A stretch of DNA of 64,000 nt from Cyanoderma ruficeps (lineage: Eukaryota > Chordata > Aves > Passeriformes > Timaliidae). Below, piece after piece: positions 43,713-56,350 of this stretch. The stretch is from assembly GCA_008694505.1 (NCBI GenBank), contig VZDJ01000219.1, positions 1,962,526-2,026,525 on the forward strand. Reading direction: 5' to 3'. Each line of letters opens with the position of its first letter. Positions within the stretch are counted from its first letter, which is position 1. The position numbers and the translations under genes are program-made. Under the pieces are notes generated by a model. The model was not told where the DNA came from and searched no databases. It worked only from the letters and a program-made list of their open reading frames with translations.

Positions 43713-46700
43713 CAAGAACGGTGCTGAACTGCAGGATGGGGAAAGGAAACTTAAATCCCCATGGAAAAATGCAAAGGGGCTGTAAGAAAACCACACGAGC
43801 TGGACTGCACCTGCCCTAGCCACGTGTTACATAGATGGTAATCAATCCTTAATATTGTATAGAAAATGGGTTTACACTGAAGTAGGCTGCAGTTTTCCCT
43901 TGTGAGAGCCAAGCAGCAGCTCAGCTCTGCCCAGGCAGGCACAGCCACTGCCAGCTGTGGGACACAAGGAGAGCACAGAGTCACCAGGGCTGTGTCCAAC
44001 TGAAATGAGACTGAAGTAAGAAATGTGGGGTTAACCCCTGCAGCTGTAACCCCTTTTCTGCTCAGCCCCTGCCAGGCAAGGCACTGGCACAGCGTGGGTT
44101 TCTCTGCACTGCCTGAACCCCTGTCAAAGGCTGCCTATTCCCCAAGAACAATGGGAGACACGGGGGCTTTGCCACTCCAGAAATGTAACAGAGCCTGGAA
44201 AATAAACTTGGGAAGGAGCACAAACAATCAGCAAATGCAGACGTGCAAAACACGATTTTAGTGATGGCTCCTGTTGAAATGTCCTCATGTTGGGTTCATC
44301 AGAAACACTGACAAATGCTGCAGCCACAAATCTGAACAGTTCTCAGTGGCCCCAGCAGCACTGCCCAGGTGCACTGGCACCCTGGAGGCTGAGGCAGCAG
44401 AAAGTCATACAATGAAGCATGCAAATCCTAGAAGAATAATATGAATTCTTTTCCAGAAGAGTAATAAGAATTTGCCATTAGTAACAAGTTTTTTTTGACA
44501 CGAGCACTGTGAAGGACAGTGGCCGTGGCAGAGGCGCAAACCCAGTGTGCTGAGGAGGGCAGGGATGGCTGAATGTGCCCTGGCCCCAGATCCTGGGATT
44601 GCTCAGGCACAGAAACTGCCTCTGCTCCTCTGCCAGCTCCCAGCTGCAAGCCACAGCGTGCTGCTTACTTTAGTTTGCCTTAAATTTTCCTTGTGGATGG
44701 CTGTACTACACTTTTGTGTAGGCTGATGATTTAGTGGTTGCCTGCTGGTATCAGAGGGAGAAGCATTTTTCCCTTCAGCGCCCGCTTTGTAAATCAATCA
44801 TTAAATTATGTGCTACTTCGTTCACATTTTTTGGGGCTATATCTGCCATAAGACACCTGCTGTGGAAACAACTGACAGAATCTATGGAACCTGGGGAGAG
44901 GATGAGGAGAGAGAGGAAGGAGGAGGACTCTGACTGTCTCTGCACATGAGGCCTACTGGCAGAAAGGCTCAGGCTGAGGCACACAAATGCTGTAGATTGA
45001 AGCTATTGAATTTTTCAGGAGCACAATACACTGCATAACTTTGCTGTGGCACCAGAACACGAGCACTTAAAGAGCAATCTTCAAAGCACTAAAATAAGAC
45101 ATACCCAGCTGTGTTTCCATTCATATACATCAACAAGGAAACAAATACTTTTTGCACTAATTCCACAGAGAAATCAAATAGTAAAAAACTATAAAAAACC
45201 TGAAAAAGATTCTACAAACACTAGTAATCAAGAAAAATAAATCTAGTTTTATTAATCTGTATCATGGAAACACAAGTGATTTAAAGCACCTTTGCAATGT
45301 CTCTCCAGTTTAACCCCTATCAGGTTTAGGAGAAAACCACAATTGCATTGTCAAGATCAAAATATTCACTGTCTTCTCCACAAAACAATTATTAAAATTT
45401 TTAAAAGCAATTTGGGAATGTTGACAGAGTTGTCAACATCACACTCCAACAGGTACTGCTAACACTCAGATCTCATTGTATTTTATCTTTCTTTTTCAAG
45501 GCCTAATATTATTTTTTTTCCAGTAGTAACATATAAATTGCTTTTCTTGGCATCAGAATGAAGATTCCTGCAGATTTTTAAATGAGAAAACACGTTATCA
45601 ACACTAGCAATAACACAAACACAAAGTACAACTACTCCTACACCTGACAGCACTGAAAGGAGGAGTGTGGAGTATCAGCATTAGAAGATTGATGAATAAA
45701 CCAAAGGTTGGAAAAATCAGATTACTGTTCAAACAGAGTAATTTTGAAAGCTTTACTAGGGGGTTGGGATCTGTTACCTCCTAAAAAAAACCCCAGAGAA
45801 CAGAAACAACACCTTTCTCAGTCCTTGTTCTGTGAAGTTCTTTTGTTGTACGGAAAACAGAATAAAGCTTGTCTTCTTCCTCTCAGATCTGAGCATTAAT
45901 GTAAAATATTGTATTATTTTTACAGTTTCTGCCATATTAGATTGCACTTTAACTCTTTTTATTTTTTTTAGTTGACCTTTCTGCAAATAGAAGACACTGG
46001 ACTCATGGCCCCAGCACCTGATATTTGCCATTTATTCTCAGAATAGGAATAGTACTGAAAGGTTCCTCAAGTGGCCCAGCTCCACTCTCACTCTGAAGAC
46101 ATTGCTCTTTTATGATTATAAAGGATATATCTCAGCTAAAACAATATTAAAAAGCGACTTAAGACTGAGTGTGGGCCAAGGGTGTCACACCTGATATTCT
46201 GGCAGCAATAGGAATTCACTGAAAGCCACAGGCTTTGTTCCCCTCAGCACAACCAGCTCAGAGCTGGGCAGTGCTGATTTCTACTTCCCCTCTGCTCAGC
46301 TTACAGAAGGAGAATGATGCAGGAGCAGCTGCACTTCCACAAGAAACAGAATTTCCCAGAAAATGGCCTGAAGAGCAACACCTTGTCCCACAGGACAGTA
46401 ACTTGGGGTCCTAAAATAAAACTGGATAGATAAAGCTGTGCTTGGAGAGCAAGTCCTGCATCCTGAGAGACCAGAGGAAGATTTTAATTGATTTGGTAAT
46501 GACCAAGGCTACAGCCCGCTCCTTCCACAGTTACCTGGAAAATCAAACAAGCTGGAACCAAGTGGTTAGGCAGAGCAGGACAGTGGGAAAAGACCTGTAA
46601 AACACAGATCCCCAAACTTCTCCTGACCCTCATCTTACGTTTTAATAGAATATCAGAACTTGAAAAGTATATACTGCCATTCTTCAATAAAATAACTACA

Positions 46701-47994
46701 AAACGTTAACTCTTCACAAGTAAAGGTGTTGAGATGTTAGCCAGAACAAATGACTTTGCCTACCAAAAGGGAAAACAGTGTGAACACGTTGCTCCAAATG
46801 TGATGTGAACGTGTAGGATTCTTTGGAAAGTGAGTGTGGTGCAGCTCACATTATCATTCCAGGAGTCTCTCATTCTCCACACTCGGATCTCTCCTCCTGA
46901 GCTACCTGGAACAGGCATGAGCTGCCTGTCATGCTTTGCTCTCTCAACAGGCACCAATTGTCTATCACACTTTATCACCTTGTGCTGAGATTTCTTCCTG
47001 ACACCCAGTGCTCTTCCTTACATTCAGTTCTTATGATGCTTTTAAATACTGGAATATGGAGGCTGATACTGCTCAAAAGACACTCAAAACCAGCAGACCT
47101 AAGATCCATTTTTTATGGTAATGTAAAATATATACATTACTGAAACTCAGTTTAGCCATCTGGAGTGCGGGAATAATAACATTTACTTTCCCCACAGTAG
47201 GATGCTTCTAAGCTAAATTAGCATTAACTATTATTCATCTCAATTCTGCATAGCAGTGAATCATAACCTTAACTTCAAGCATTATTTTTTAAAAAAATGA
47301 CTAAGTAATTTCATTGAGCAGAAGATAAAACTTTTGTCTTTCTTTTCAATTCCTCCAACTATCATTATTTACCAGATGCTAATTTAGCCTATTTACAGAA
47401 AAATCGAGTTATTTTTTGGCTTCTCTGTGCTGGAATTAATCAGAAGCAGCATGATACCATGTTTAATTTCAATCACAGCAGCTATCACTTTACAAATAAA
47501 TAAAACTTACAAAAAATTTTACTGTTTATAAATCAGATACTATTATTATTTTTTTTTTCTTAAGGAAAATACAATTTACAATACTGGCTTCTACACTAAC
47601 TTTTGTTTAATTATGAGAGCACCAGAGAATGTGGGCTTTTGCTCAATAAAATCAAAGGGTTTAAATAAAAGTGCATTTTCTTAAAAGAAATAGCAATAGC
47701 TGGGTCATCGAGATGTCCAGATTGTTAAGAGTTAAAACACTCACAAGGAAAAACAATCTGGGGGGGCTGGAGAAAGGAAAAAAAATATGATTAAAAGAAA
47801 TCTATCAACCTTAAGGCAAGTGCTATGGAGTGATACACAGAATTCCTTTTGTAGATCTGGGACTCGCTTACTCCAGTTGAAGTCAGAAAAGCTGGTTATC
47901 AATTTTCTAGCTACATTTCATGAGAGGACAGCAGACTTCTCCCCATCTGTTAGTCCTTGGCTGGGACAGCAGTGCTATTTGTTTTCCTAGCATG

Positions 47995-48180
47995 GCATCC
48001 CGGCCCATACAGCAGACTGATGGTGCCAGGGAGACACGGCGAGGTGGCACCGGCCCCGCGGCCAAGGGCGGGCAGGAGCGGCTGGGCACTGCCAGATGAT
48101 CCTGCATTAAGGGAGGAGCAGGTGAAAAATCTGCCTCCTGCCTTCCCCCACCCCTGGCTCACGGGAGGATCATCCGACCT
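47995..48180. other. Small GC-rich, CpG-containing patch
   Basis: A stretch including ACCGGCCCCGCGGCCAAGGG stands out from the surrounding AT-rich intron and has a local excess of CpG. It is too short to call a full CpG island. It could be a regulatory element, an old GC-rich transposon remnant or neutral sequence. Confidence 0.35.
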
Positions 48181-51100
48181 TCAGCCAGAGAACAGAGAGC
48201 AAACTTGCCTTCGGAGCTTCAGAGGTGTCCAAGAATACTCTCAGCTCGAGTTCTTCCCAGCCACGGGCTGGTTTTAAACCTGTTCTGTCAAGGTGAGAGT
48301 TAGAGGGACAAACTGCTTTGTCCTAAATATCTTGTGGTTAAAGACCTTCCCTGGTGCCCTCTTGCACACCAGCCTGCACAGGGAAGGGTGGCTTTGTGCA
48401 GACCCAGCTGATCTGCACATCTCTTGGGACAGTCTGGATTTAGTGTTCAGTGACCCTCAAGCCACACTCAAACTTATCCAAAGCACAGCACCGAGCCTGC
48501 AGTAACACAGGGGCTGAGGAACATTCCTCCTCATAAAAGAGTACAATTTTATTATTTATTACAAGTTGGTGGCAATATGTAAAGATTCCTCCAAAATACT
48601 GAATGCTTCAAGATACTGCGATTTTCACAAAAGAAAACAAAACTATTTCCAGTTACTGTCACACCTGTTTTTGCAAATTTCTCCTCTGCTGCAGAAAAGT
48701 TCAGACAAACTATGATAAATTTTCCCATTCCTGACTTTACTGACGTGTGCCTTTCTCCAGAAAACAAACTTCAGAACAGTACACATGGACAATTTTCAAG
48801 AATGGCCTTGGGGTAAAACTCTGAAGAAATATATGAAATAAGCAAGCTAAAAAGTAGGGGAAATATTTTCATGGTTTCTGTCAGCTCATTGTAATATTAT
48901 TTATTTTTAATACATCACAAAGTATTATCTGGATATGACTTAAGAGCATCTAGCAGCACACAACAAAAAGCAAGTGAAAGAAATGAATAAAATCTATAGA
49001 GAAATCGGTTCAGTTTGTACTTATCAATGCACATAAACACAATGAGCAAGTTGGAGACATGTAAAGTATAATTCTGTCTACTACAAATTTGGCCTTTTCA
49101 TAATCTGCAGCCCAAACTCTATTATGATCTTGCCATTTCAATCCAGACCTTTGACTTCCACAAAAAGGCTTTAGGGAAAAACTGCTTATATTTAGAAAAA
49201 GCTTTGAAAGGTAAAACTACCATAGAATAACATTATCTTTATCTTAACAGACTCGTCAGAGAGTTCAAGCTGAAATGGCATTTCATGCTCAGCAATAATG
49301 TCTCTATTGGTAAATGGCACGTGGGGCATTTACACTGCTGAAACCCAGGGATTAATGACTGCAGGATTTCCAGTTGTGGAGTTGACGGAGGGGATATTTT
49401 CATGGAGATGACACACACGGGTTCCAGAGGCCTCCCCCAGCCCAGAGCTGGCACTGATGAATCTCAGACTTCCTAAAGACTGAGGGCACATTGCACGTTG
49501 ACATAAATCATATCTAACAAAGGATACCCCAGGAGAGGAGACCAGAGAGGGTTTTACAGGTGCTGCAAGTGAGGAGGAAGCATCTAGGATTGGTCTTTTC
49601 CTTCAGCCACAAAAGGACATGACTGGTTTTAAATTTCCAGCCAAAGGAAACAAAGATTCCCTTCCACACAACTGAAAACCTTCCCCTTTATCTACCACAA
49701 CTGTGTGCCTGAGCACTGGAATTGAGGCCAGCTGAGGAGGGAGCGTTGGAAAGAACCAAACTGCTGTCAAAACCATTCTCCTGCCCTCTGATGAGAAACC
49801 TTTTCATCAGAAGAATTTCATGTGCAGTATTACTATGCAAAGTGAAAGATTGAATTTCTGCCACCTCCAAACCCCTGAATCTTAACATTTGGTGGTTGAG
49901 ACCTGTTTTGTCTTACAAAAGATTATAAAAGTCTTTTGTCTCTGAAAACAGAGAAATTTGGGGTCACAGTACAACTGAATTAAAAACAAATTCACAAATT
50001 TTGGCTAGCAGCACTCACACAGATCCTTACTGGTGACCTACTGTATTCAGTAATTTACCCACATGTCAAACCCCTGAACAGTGAACTAAGGAAACTGCTT
50101 TTTACAGCTATAAAAAATATTGACAATTCCAGAGTCACCACTAAACTCAAGAAAAAGCAAGGTGTGCAGTACATGCAGCCATTACCTCTTTTGCAAACTG
50201 CTCTGGGATTGTCAGAGTATGCAAGTTGTAGCACTCAGCAGAAACTCTTAATGGAGAGCATTTAAAACAAAATCTGCTGAAAGTATGTAAAGGATAGCTT
50301 ACAGCTGAAGAATGGAAATATGTTAAGAGAACTGGAATTTCTAAGCTTTGGGCCCTGAGCTTTGGTTTGGACCTTTCTATCAGCCAAAGCAAAGATCTGT
50401 GCTCAGAATAAAGCTCCATACTCAAAAGGTAACAAATAAGATGGATTTTATGAAGGCAACCCAAGGCTGCCCCATCTCTGGGAAATGATTCCTCATCAGT
50501 GACCCACACGGGTCTCAGGTCCCAGGCAAAGGCACCCACTGTGCCGACTGGAAATCCCAGGTCCCAGCAGCAGCAGAGCTGCCAGAGCAGGATTTGCAGC
50601 ATCATCCACAACCTGCAGTTCATGCCTTTCCTGTGACTCAAGGCTCTGGAATGTGCCAGAATGAACCTGGGATTGCATGGATTGTTCTAGAAGGCTGCCC
50701 TGCCTGGTGACCTGAACCCCTCAGCTGCACTGCAATGGGAACTACTCACCTCAAAACTCCCCCACTCTGCTAACAGCAGCTACTGAAAGGTCTCCTCCTT
50801 CAGACCTGAGCTGAAATGCAGGGTGGCATGCTGACAGCTTTGAAACGGTATCCAGGAATTCCAAATTCATTGAAACAGTGAATTCTGTACTAAATATTGG
50901 CTTCTCAAATCATGGGCAGCACAGGCAAACTGCACATTTTGAAATGCACACACAGAGCCCAATCAGAAAAAACTCTCACTGCTAAGGTACCTGCTGTATA
51001 TTTGGCACTCCAGGAGTGCCAAAGCAATGTTAAGCAAATTGCACTGTGTTTAAAAGCCTTTTTCTGTTCTAGCTGTTTACAGTTTTCTAATGGTAAATAC

Positions 51101-52231
51101 GGGAGAAAAGATGAATGATTTATGATCACTCACTGTAAAAAGTCAAACAACATATTAAAACAATGCTTCATAGCATGGGGAAATGGAGTTACGCAGAACA
51201 CTTTCATGGTGATGTTTATAGAAAGAAAATTCATAGATTTTTGACAGGGAAAAAAAATTCTAAAGATGAAGAGAGTGGTGTTAAATGTTGTTAAACCTTT
51301 ATTTGGCCTAAAGCAAAAGATAAAACTCATTCTGTCAGAGAGCTAAAAGAAAAAAATCTAAAAAGATGAAAACCACAGCTTTTTAACTTAAATAATTCCC
51401 TTTTACAAATATTCTCAGACGAGATTGAGTGAAACCCTCCACCAAGATACATCCTGAAAACAAAACTATTTCCAGTCTCTCTGTTAATATGAGAGTGGGC
51501 AGTGCTGATCAAGTGACAGAAAAACAATCAAGGAGTAGGCTGCATCCTGCTGTTTTCCTGAGCATCTCTGAATTCCCTGCTCCCAGGGACAGCAATCCCT
51601 TTCCTTCCTGGCTGCAGGTCTAATGGATGGTGCTTGCCCACGGTTCAGGCAATTGCCCTGACACAGTTGTGCAAGGAAATAACGAGCCCTGAATTGACTA
51701 AGGGGTGTCACAAGGACAGAAATAAAAATTGGCTGACAGAGCACATCAGCAGCTGGAGCAGCATCCTCAGGTGGTGCTCGAGGAGAATGTATATTTTAAT
51801 TTGTAGCCCATTTACTGCAATAGGATAGAAGTTTAAGGCATGCCATGGAGGACAAGATGGCAATCCAGGCAAAGAAAGGGAAAACAACTTTTCTGTGTTT
51901 CTGAGAACAAATAGCTGTCTCTACCAGCACATCATTGTTTCACTATTACCAGCTAATACAACAGCAGACTGAAAGTGCAGCTGCGGTCCACAGAATATTT
52001 GGCATTTCTGGCCCAAGCATAATCCCTCAAGTAATGAAAAACCTATTTCTATTTCTGCATCCTCGCTGCTCTTCATACTGAAGAGACTGCATCTGTCTCC
52101 CATTTATTGAAGCTTATTCTTCATCTAGACAGCCAGAGCTGGTTTGTATTAGAAATTAGGTTTTAAATCACTATTTTTCTATTATTTGTTTTAGGATTTT
52201 CAGGAAGCCTCCAGAGGTGCAGAAAAATTCT

Positions 52232-52302
52232 TCTGGTTGGAAAAGACTCTAATACTGTTCATGAACCAAGCACCAAATCCCTAAACACTTGTATAAGAAC
52301 TT
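52232..52302 (-). mobile_element. CR1 LINE 3' fragment, short and degenerate
   Basis: The plus strand reads GGTTGGAAAAGACTCTAATA, then ACCAAGCACCAAATCCCTAA and ACACTTG. This parallels the reverse complement of CR1 3' ends (GGTTGGAAAAGACCTCTAAG, then ACCATGTCCCTAAGTGCC). Only about 70 bp remain. Confidence 0.6.
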
Positions 52303-54394
52303 TGATGTTTATAAAGTTCAGATTCTGGCCATGAAGACAACATGATAAGAGATAAAATTACATAAAAATGTTTTTTAAAAAGGTCAAACTCCCCCTGAAA
52401 GAGTAAGACTAATCAGATCCCTGAGATGTTCTTAATGAGCAGACTCCATTATGGATTCATTCTTCTCATGTGGTCAGAGTTTTGCATTTCAGTGAATAAT
52501 GGAGTCTCAAGATATAAAAGGGGGATATATACGAAGAAAGAAACAACAGATAAAATAATTTTTTGGCTCAATAAATCATATGAGCCTAAATTCCCTCTCT
52601 TTTCTCTTGCTGCTCCCTGCTACCTTGTGGCCAGTTTGAACAGGATTCTCTATTTTCAGCTCCCAGCTGTGCACCACATTCTTACCAACATGCACAGGTC
52701 TCTCCTGGGAAAAGGCTCAGATGCTAAAGGCACAGTGACCCATCACCATGAGGTATGTGGGGCTTTGGTGTTGCATTTCCCAGCTCTGGTAATTGTTAGT
52801 GTGCCTGCTGTGAAATTGCTTCACTTCTCTTTCAGTCTGAGGTCCTTTTGCATTTGCCACAGACCAGCAAAGGTAAGTTCGTATCTACTCTTACATTACC
52901 TTGGGATACTTGCTATGTACTCCTGACATTTTTCTTGCATTCATTAATTTTCTCAGCAGATCAAGCACTATTTACCTCTCTTTTAAAGTCTTTAATAACT
53001 GAAACCAGAAATCCTCTAGTGATAGTACAGTCTGACAGAAGGAGTATGTTCCTTCTGCAAAAGAAAATATTACCCTCACAACTTCAATTCCAACTGTCAG
53101 GAGCAAAACCTGAGTTTGTTGACAACCCCCCTGCCTTGGAATGAAGCAGCTCCCCTGGAATTACAGAGGGGTTTCATGGCTTCCATACTTAGGAGGCAAA
53201 ACTGCAGCAAAAAGATCCTAACTGAGAAATGGAATCTCTTGATTATAGCAGGGTGGTTTTGGACTCACTGTGAGCACAGTTAAGTCAGTTTATGTGAAGT
53301 TGGGGTCCTGATCACCAGCAGTGGGTCCCTGGCACTCTGCAGTCAGCATGGATGGAGCCTCAGCCCCACTCCTGCACCCTCGGCTCATTCCTCACCCTTT
53401 GATCCCTACACATTTAAAATTTGCAGCCACCTGCAAGATGTAGGAAGCCTCGTGCTGGAGAAATCGGTAAATTGGAAGGAGAAGATGCAAACACACGCAA
53501 AATACAAAAGAGAACTGCAGGAATAGTGCACTGCACCCAAATTTAAACAAAACAACTGTTAACGTGCAGGGATGAGCAGCCCACATGGAACAGACTGACC
53601 TTTCCAAGGGTCTTGTCTGCTCCTGATTCCTGCAGGGCCAGTGAGGTGCCACAGACACACAGACACTTCATCACATGAGGAATCTGCTCTGCCACACTGG
53701 ATGGCAGGATGGGAACACATCTTCTGTTCTGTGGCTTTTCTCAGAAAGTACTTAGTAAGAAAAATGTTGGAGGAAATCAGCTGATCAACCAACCAGCAAA
53801 TTAAAATAAAGCTTGAGATTCAATTAACTGCAGCACTCTTATACATTATGCATAATACCTTTTAAAAATTAAATATGACACAGAGGGATAAATTTGGACA
53901 CCCCAGAGAAGAAAACAAACTAAACCTAGAGCATATTTACAGTTTTAGGTAGGGTTCTGTAAGATCAACTTTAGAGAATGAAATTCCTTTTCCATTCAGG
54001 AACTGCATTAATACAAATGCTTGTCTTTTCTAGTAATTATTTAGTAATAGCCAAGATAAAGACATTAAGAGTGTTTCATAATCACACAGTGGGGTTCAAT
54101 ACTGATTCTCTCATTATCAAATCTGCTCAACATACAAGTCAAAACATGATTTTTCTAACCAACTACATTCTTCATTTTGGCATTGTAATCCAAGCTTTTG
54201 ATGTTAGAAACGATTATGAGAAATTAAGAGAATTTGCTGACTATAAGATATATATGCACCAGTCCAAAAAGGAGTCTCTCCTTCCTATGCACATTGCTCT
54301 AATAAAGAAAATAATCTTTGGCCTGCCTCTATCCATTGAAAGCAGCCTGTTGGAACCTACAGGTCATGAAGAAGATAAAGCCACACGTAATCCC

Positions 54395-54495
54395 TGTCCT
54401 TGGTGGCCTTCAAGAGCAGAGTGCACATAAGGAATGACCCATTTGAAGCAGAAGAGGCATCCAGAGGTCCCTTCCAACACAAATCATCCTAAAAC
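54395..54495 (+). mobile_element. CR1 LINE 3' terminus, degenerate
   Basis: The segment has TCCTTGGTGGCCTTCAAGAG, then GAGGTCCCTTCCAACACAAA and TCATCCTAAAACC. The AGGTCCCTTCCAACCCAAACCATTCT-type ending is characteristic of CR1. The upstream part has diverged or been lost. Confidence 0.6.
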
Positions 54496-54860
54496 CTTGC
54501 AACTCCAAATCTGGAGTGCAAAATTTGTCCCAGGGGTCAGACGGGTTGTCAGGGAAAATGTCATTTTTCCTGTTTATAGCTACCAGGCTATCTTGTAAGG
54601 AATTAATAACAAGGCACAACATCACACAAATATGGTGCATTAGGTGTTCAAAGCCCCTGACCTTGGCAAGGCCATGACTTGATTACTGGACATACAGAAT
54701 ATATACGATCGCTGGGATCTGAGTAGTGACATGAGAAGGCAGGTCAAACTGTGATGAAGCAAGACTACATAAAATTAAACCCTGAATAACCAAAAGCTGA
54801 AATTAACCAGAAAACTGTATCTTAAACAGCTTTTAAATCACTGAGATAAATTCATTCCAT

Positions 54861-54876
54861 TATATTATATTATATG
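54861..54876. repeat. (TATAT) pentamer run
   Basis: Three TATAT units occur in tandem (TATATTATATTATATG). It is a simple repeat. Confidence 0.7.
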
Positions 54877-56251
54877 GTGAGCAAAGTTTTCTGTAATGTG
54901 TCATTTCTCTTCCACTTTGTTCAACTTCTTTTGTTCCATAAGTTCCCTTCTCTGTTACCCTGTCTTATTATTTTCAAAAATTGAATTTAATTCCAATTTT
55001 TTTATTTTGTCTTCCTTCAAGTTCCTTTAATATTCCCTTCTCTCTGTAGTACTCCTAAGTACTTTTTATTTGTTGTGTTTTTTTCGTGGCATTCATAATG
55101 CTGCTTTAAGAGCTACATTACCCACACTTACAAAATCCATGTCAAATCTTTCAATATTGCTCTATGAACCCATGGAGCAATAATGCTATTCCTAAAGGCA
55201 AAAATGTACTGCTATACTTAAATAAATAAAATCCATAAGCACAGTAAGCGCAAGGCAACACAGTGAGTCAACAAAGAAACACAGCAACAAATAATCAATA
55301 TAAATGAATCTATAAATGATCAACTGGTGATTTCAATCTAAATAACGGCTAAAAGAGCAATGTTTCCCTAGGAAGAAATGAGACATTTTACACTGATATT
55401 GAACATTAACTTTTTGGAGAGAATGACCACAGGTTTATTTTATTTGATAGGCATGTCTGACTTGGCATTATGTTAGCAAAATTTAATCTTTAATATCCCT
55501 TATGCTTACCCTGCCCCTGAAAAATGGCCTGATCTCAGTCTGTTGGGCTGGGTTATAAAGCACATCTCACTAAAATATCTCAACGCTTTTTCATCATTTT
55601 CCCCCCGACTTCCTGCAAGTCTCATTTTGCATCTACTTATCTTTGCTATCTCTCTGCCCTGACAAGACTTCATAGCTGAGATTCTGGGATTAAATCCTAG
55701 ACCACTAAAAAATTCATAATAATAGGTATTTGCACAGATGAAAGTGGGAATAGGCTCTGTCACATAGCCATCATGAAATCCAGCATATTTTCTAGTTTGT
55801 GCATGGGAGAATGGCAAGGGCATGTGAAGTACAACCTGTACTTCACAACTGAGAGAAAAAGACAGAAAACACCTCTGAGGAAGCCATTCTTGCAGCTATG
55901 ACTAAAACCCGCCAAAGTTTCTGTTATATTAATAATGACTGTACTAATAAATTACTAATTGTAAACAGCATCTCTCTATAATATCTGGGTTGGCCATTTC
56001 TGCCCTGTCACATCACACTGCTCCTTTCTGTGGCACTAACCTTGGCCAAGCAGATGTTTTGAGCGGTTCAGCCACAGCCAGGGCAGCGAGCACCAGCCAG
56101 GCAGTTGTGTTTCTTTACTCAATTTCAAAGCAATATATTTTAACAGCTCCTGGGGAGCACTACCAGCATGTGTGAAAAATGTTTCCTCAGACCCATCCTA
56201 GACTGTGCTGTGCAATTTGCATTAACAACCCGAAACATGCCCTGAAAACAC

Positions 56252-56350
56252 AACTCCAGTAACACAGGAAAGAAAACATTCCGTGATCCTCTCTGTCTCC
56301 AACTCCAGTAACACAGAAAAGAAAACATTCTGTGACCCTCTCTGTCCCCT
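56252..56350. repeat. Two-copy tandem duplication, 49-bp period
   Basis: A unit starting AACTCCAGTAACACAG begins at 56252 and again at 56301. The copies differ at only a few positions (for example CATTCCGTGATCC versus CATTCTGTGACCC). It is a clean local duplication in the large intron. Confidence 0.92.

Noticed and set aside
46920..47045. Possible very old CR1 (minus) around TTTCTTCCTGACACCCAG
   Set aside because: A single short resemblance to the CR1 3' region; the flanks do not line up, so it is left unannotated.
50147..50641. 164-codon minus-strand open frame
   Set aside because: It begins with an alternative start codon, has no recognisable domain and no coding-like composition. It lies within the large TENM2 intron on the same strand and looks like a chance frame.
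52426..52926. 166-codon plus-strand open frame
   Set aside because: The sequence has no recognisable domain or family resemblance and no exon context, so it is best read as a chance frame in intron DNA.
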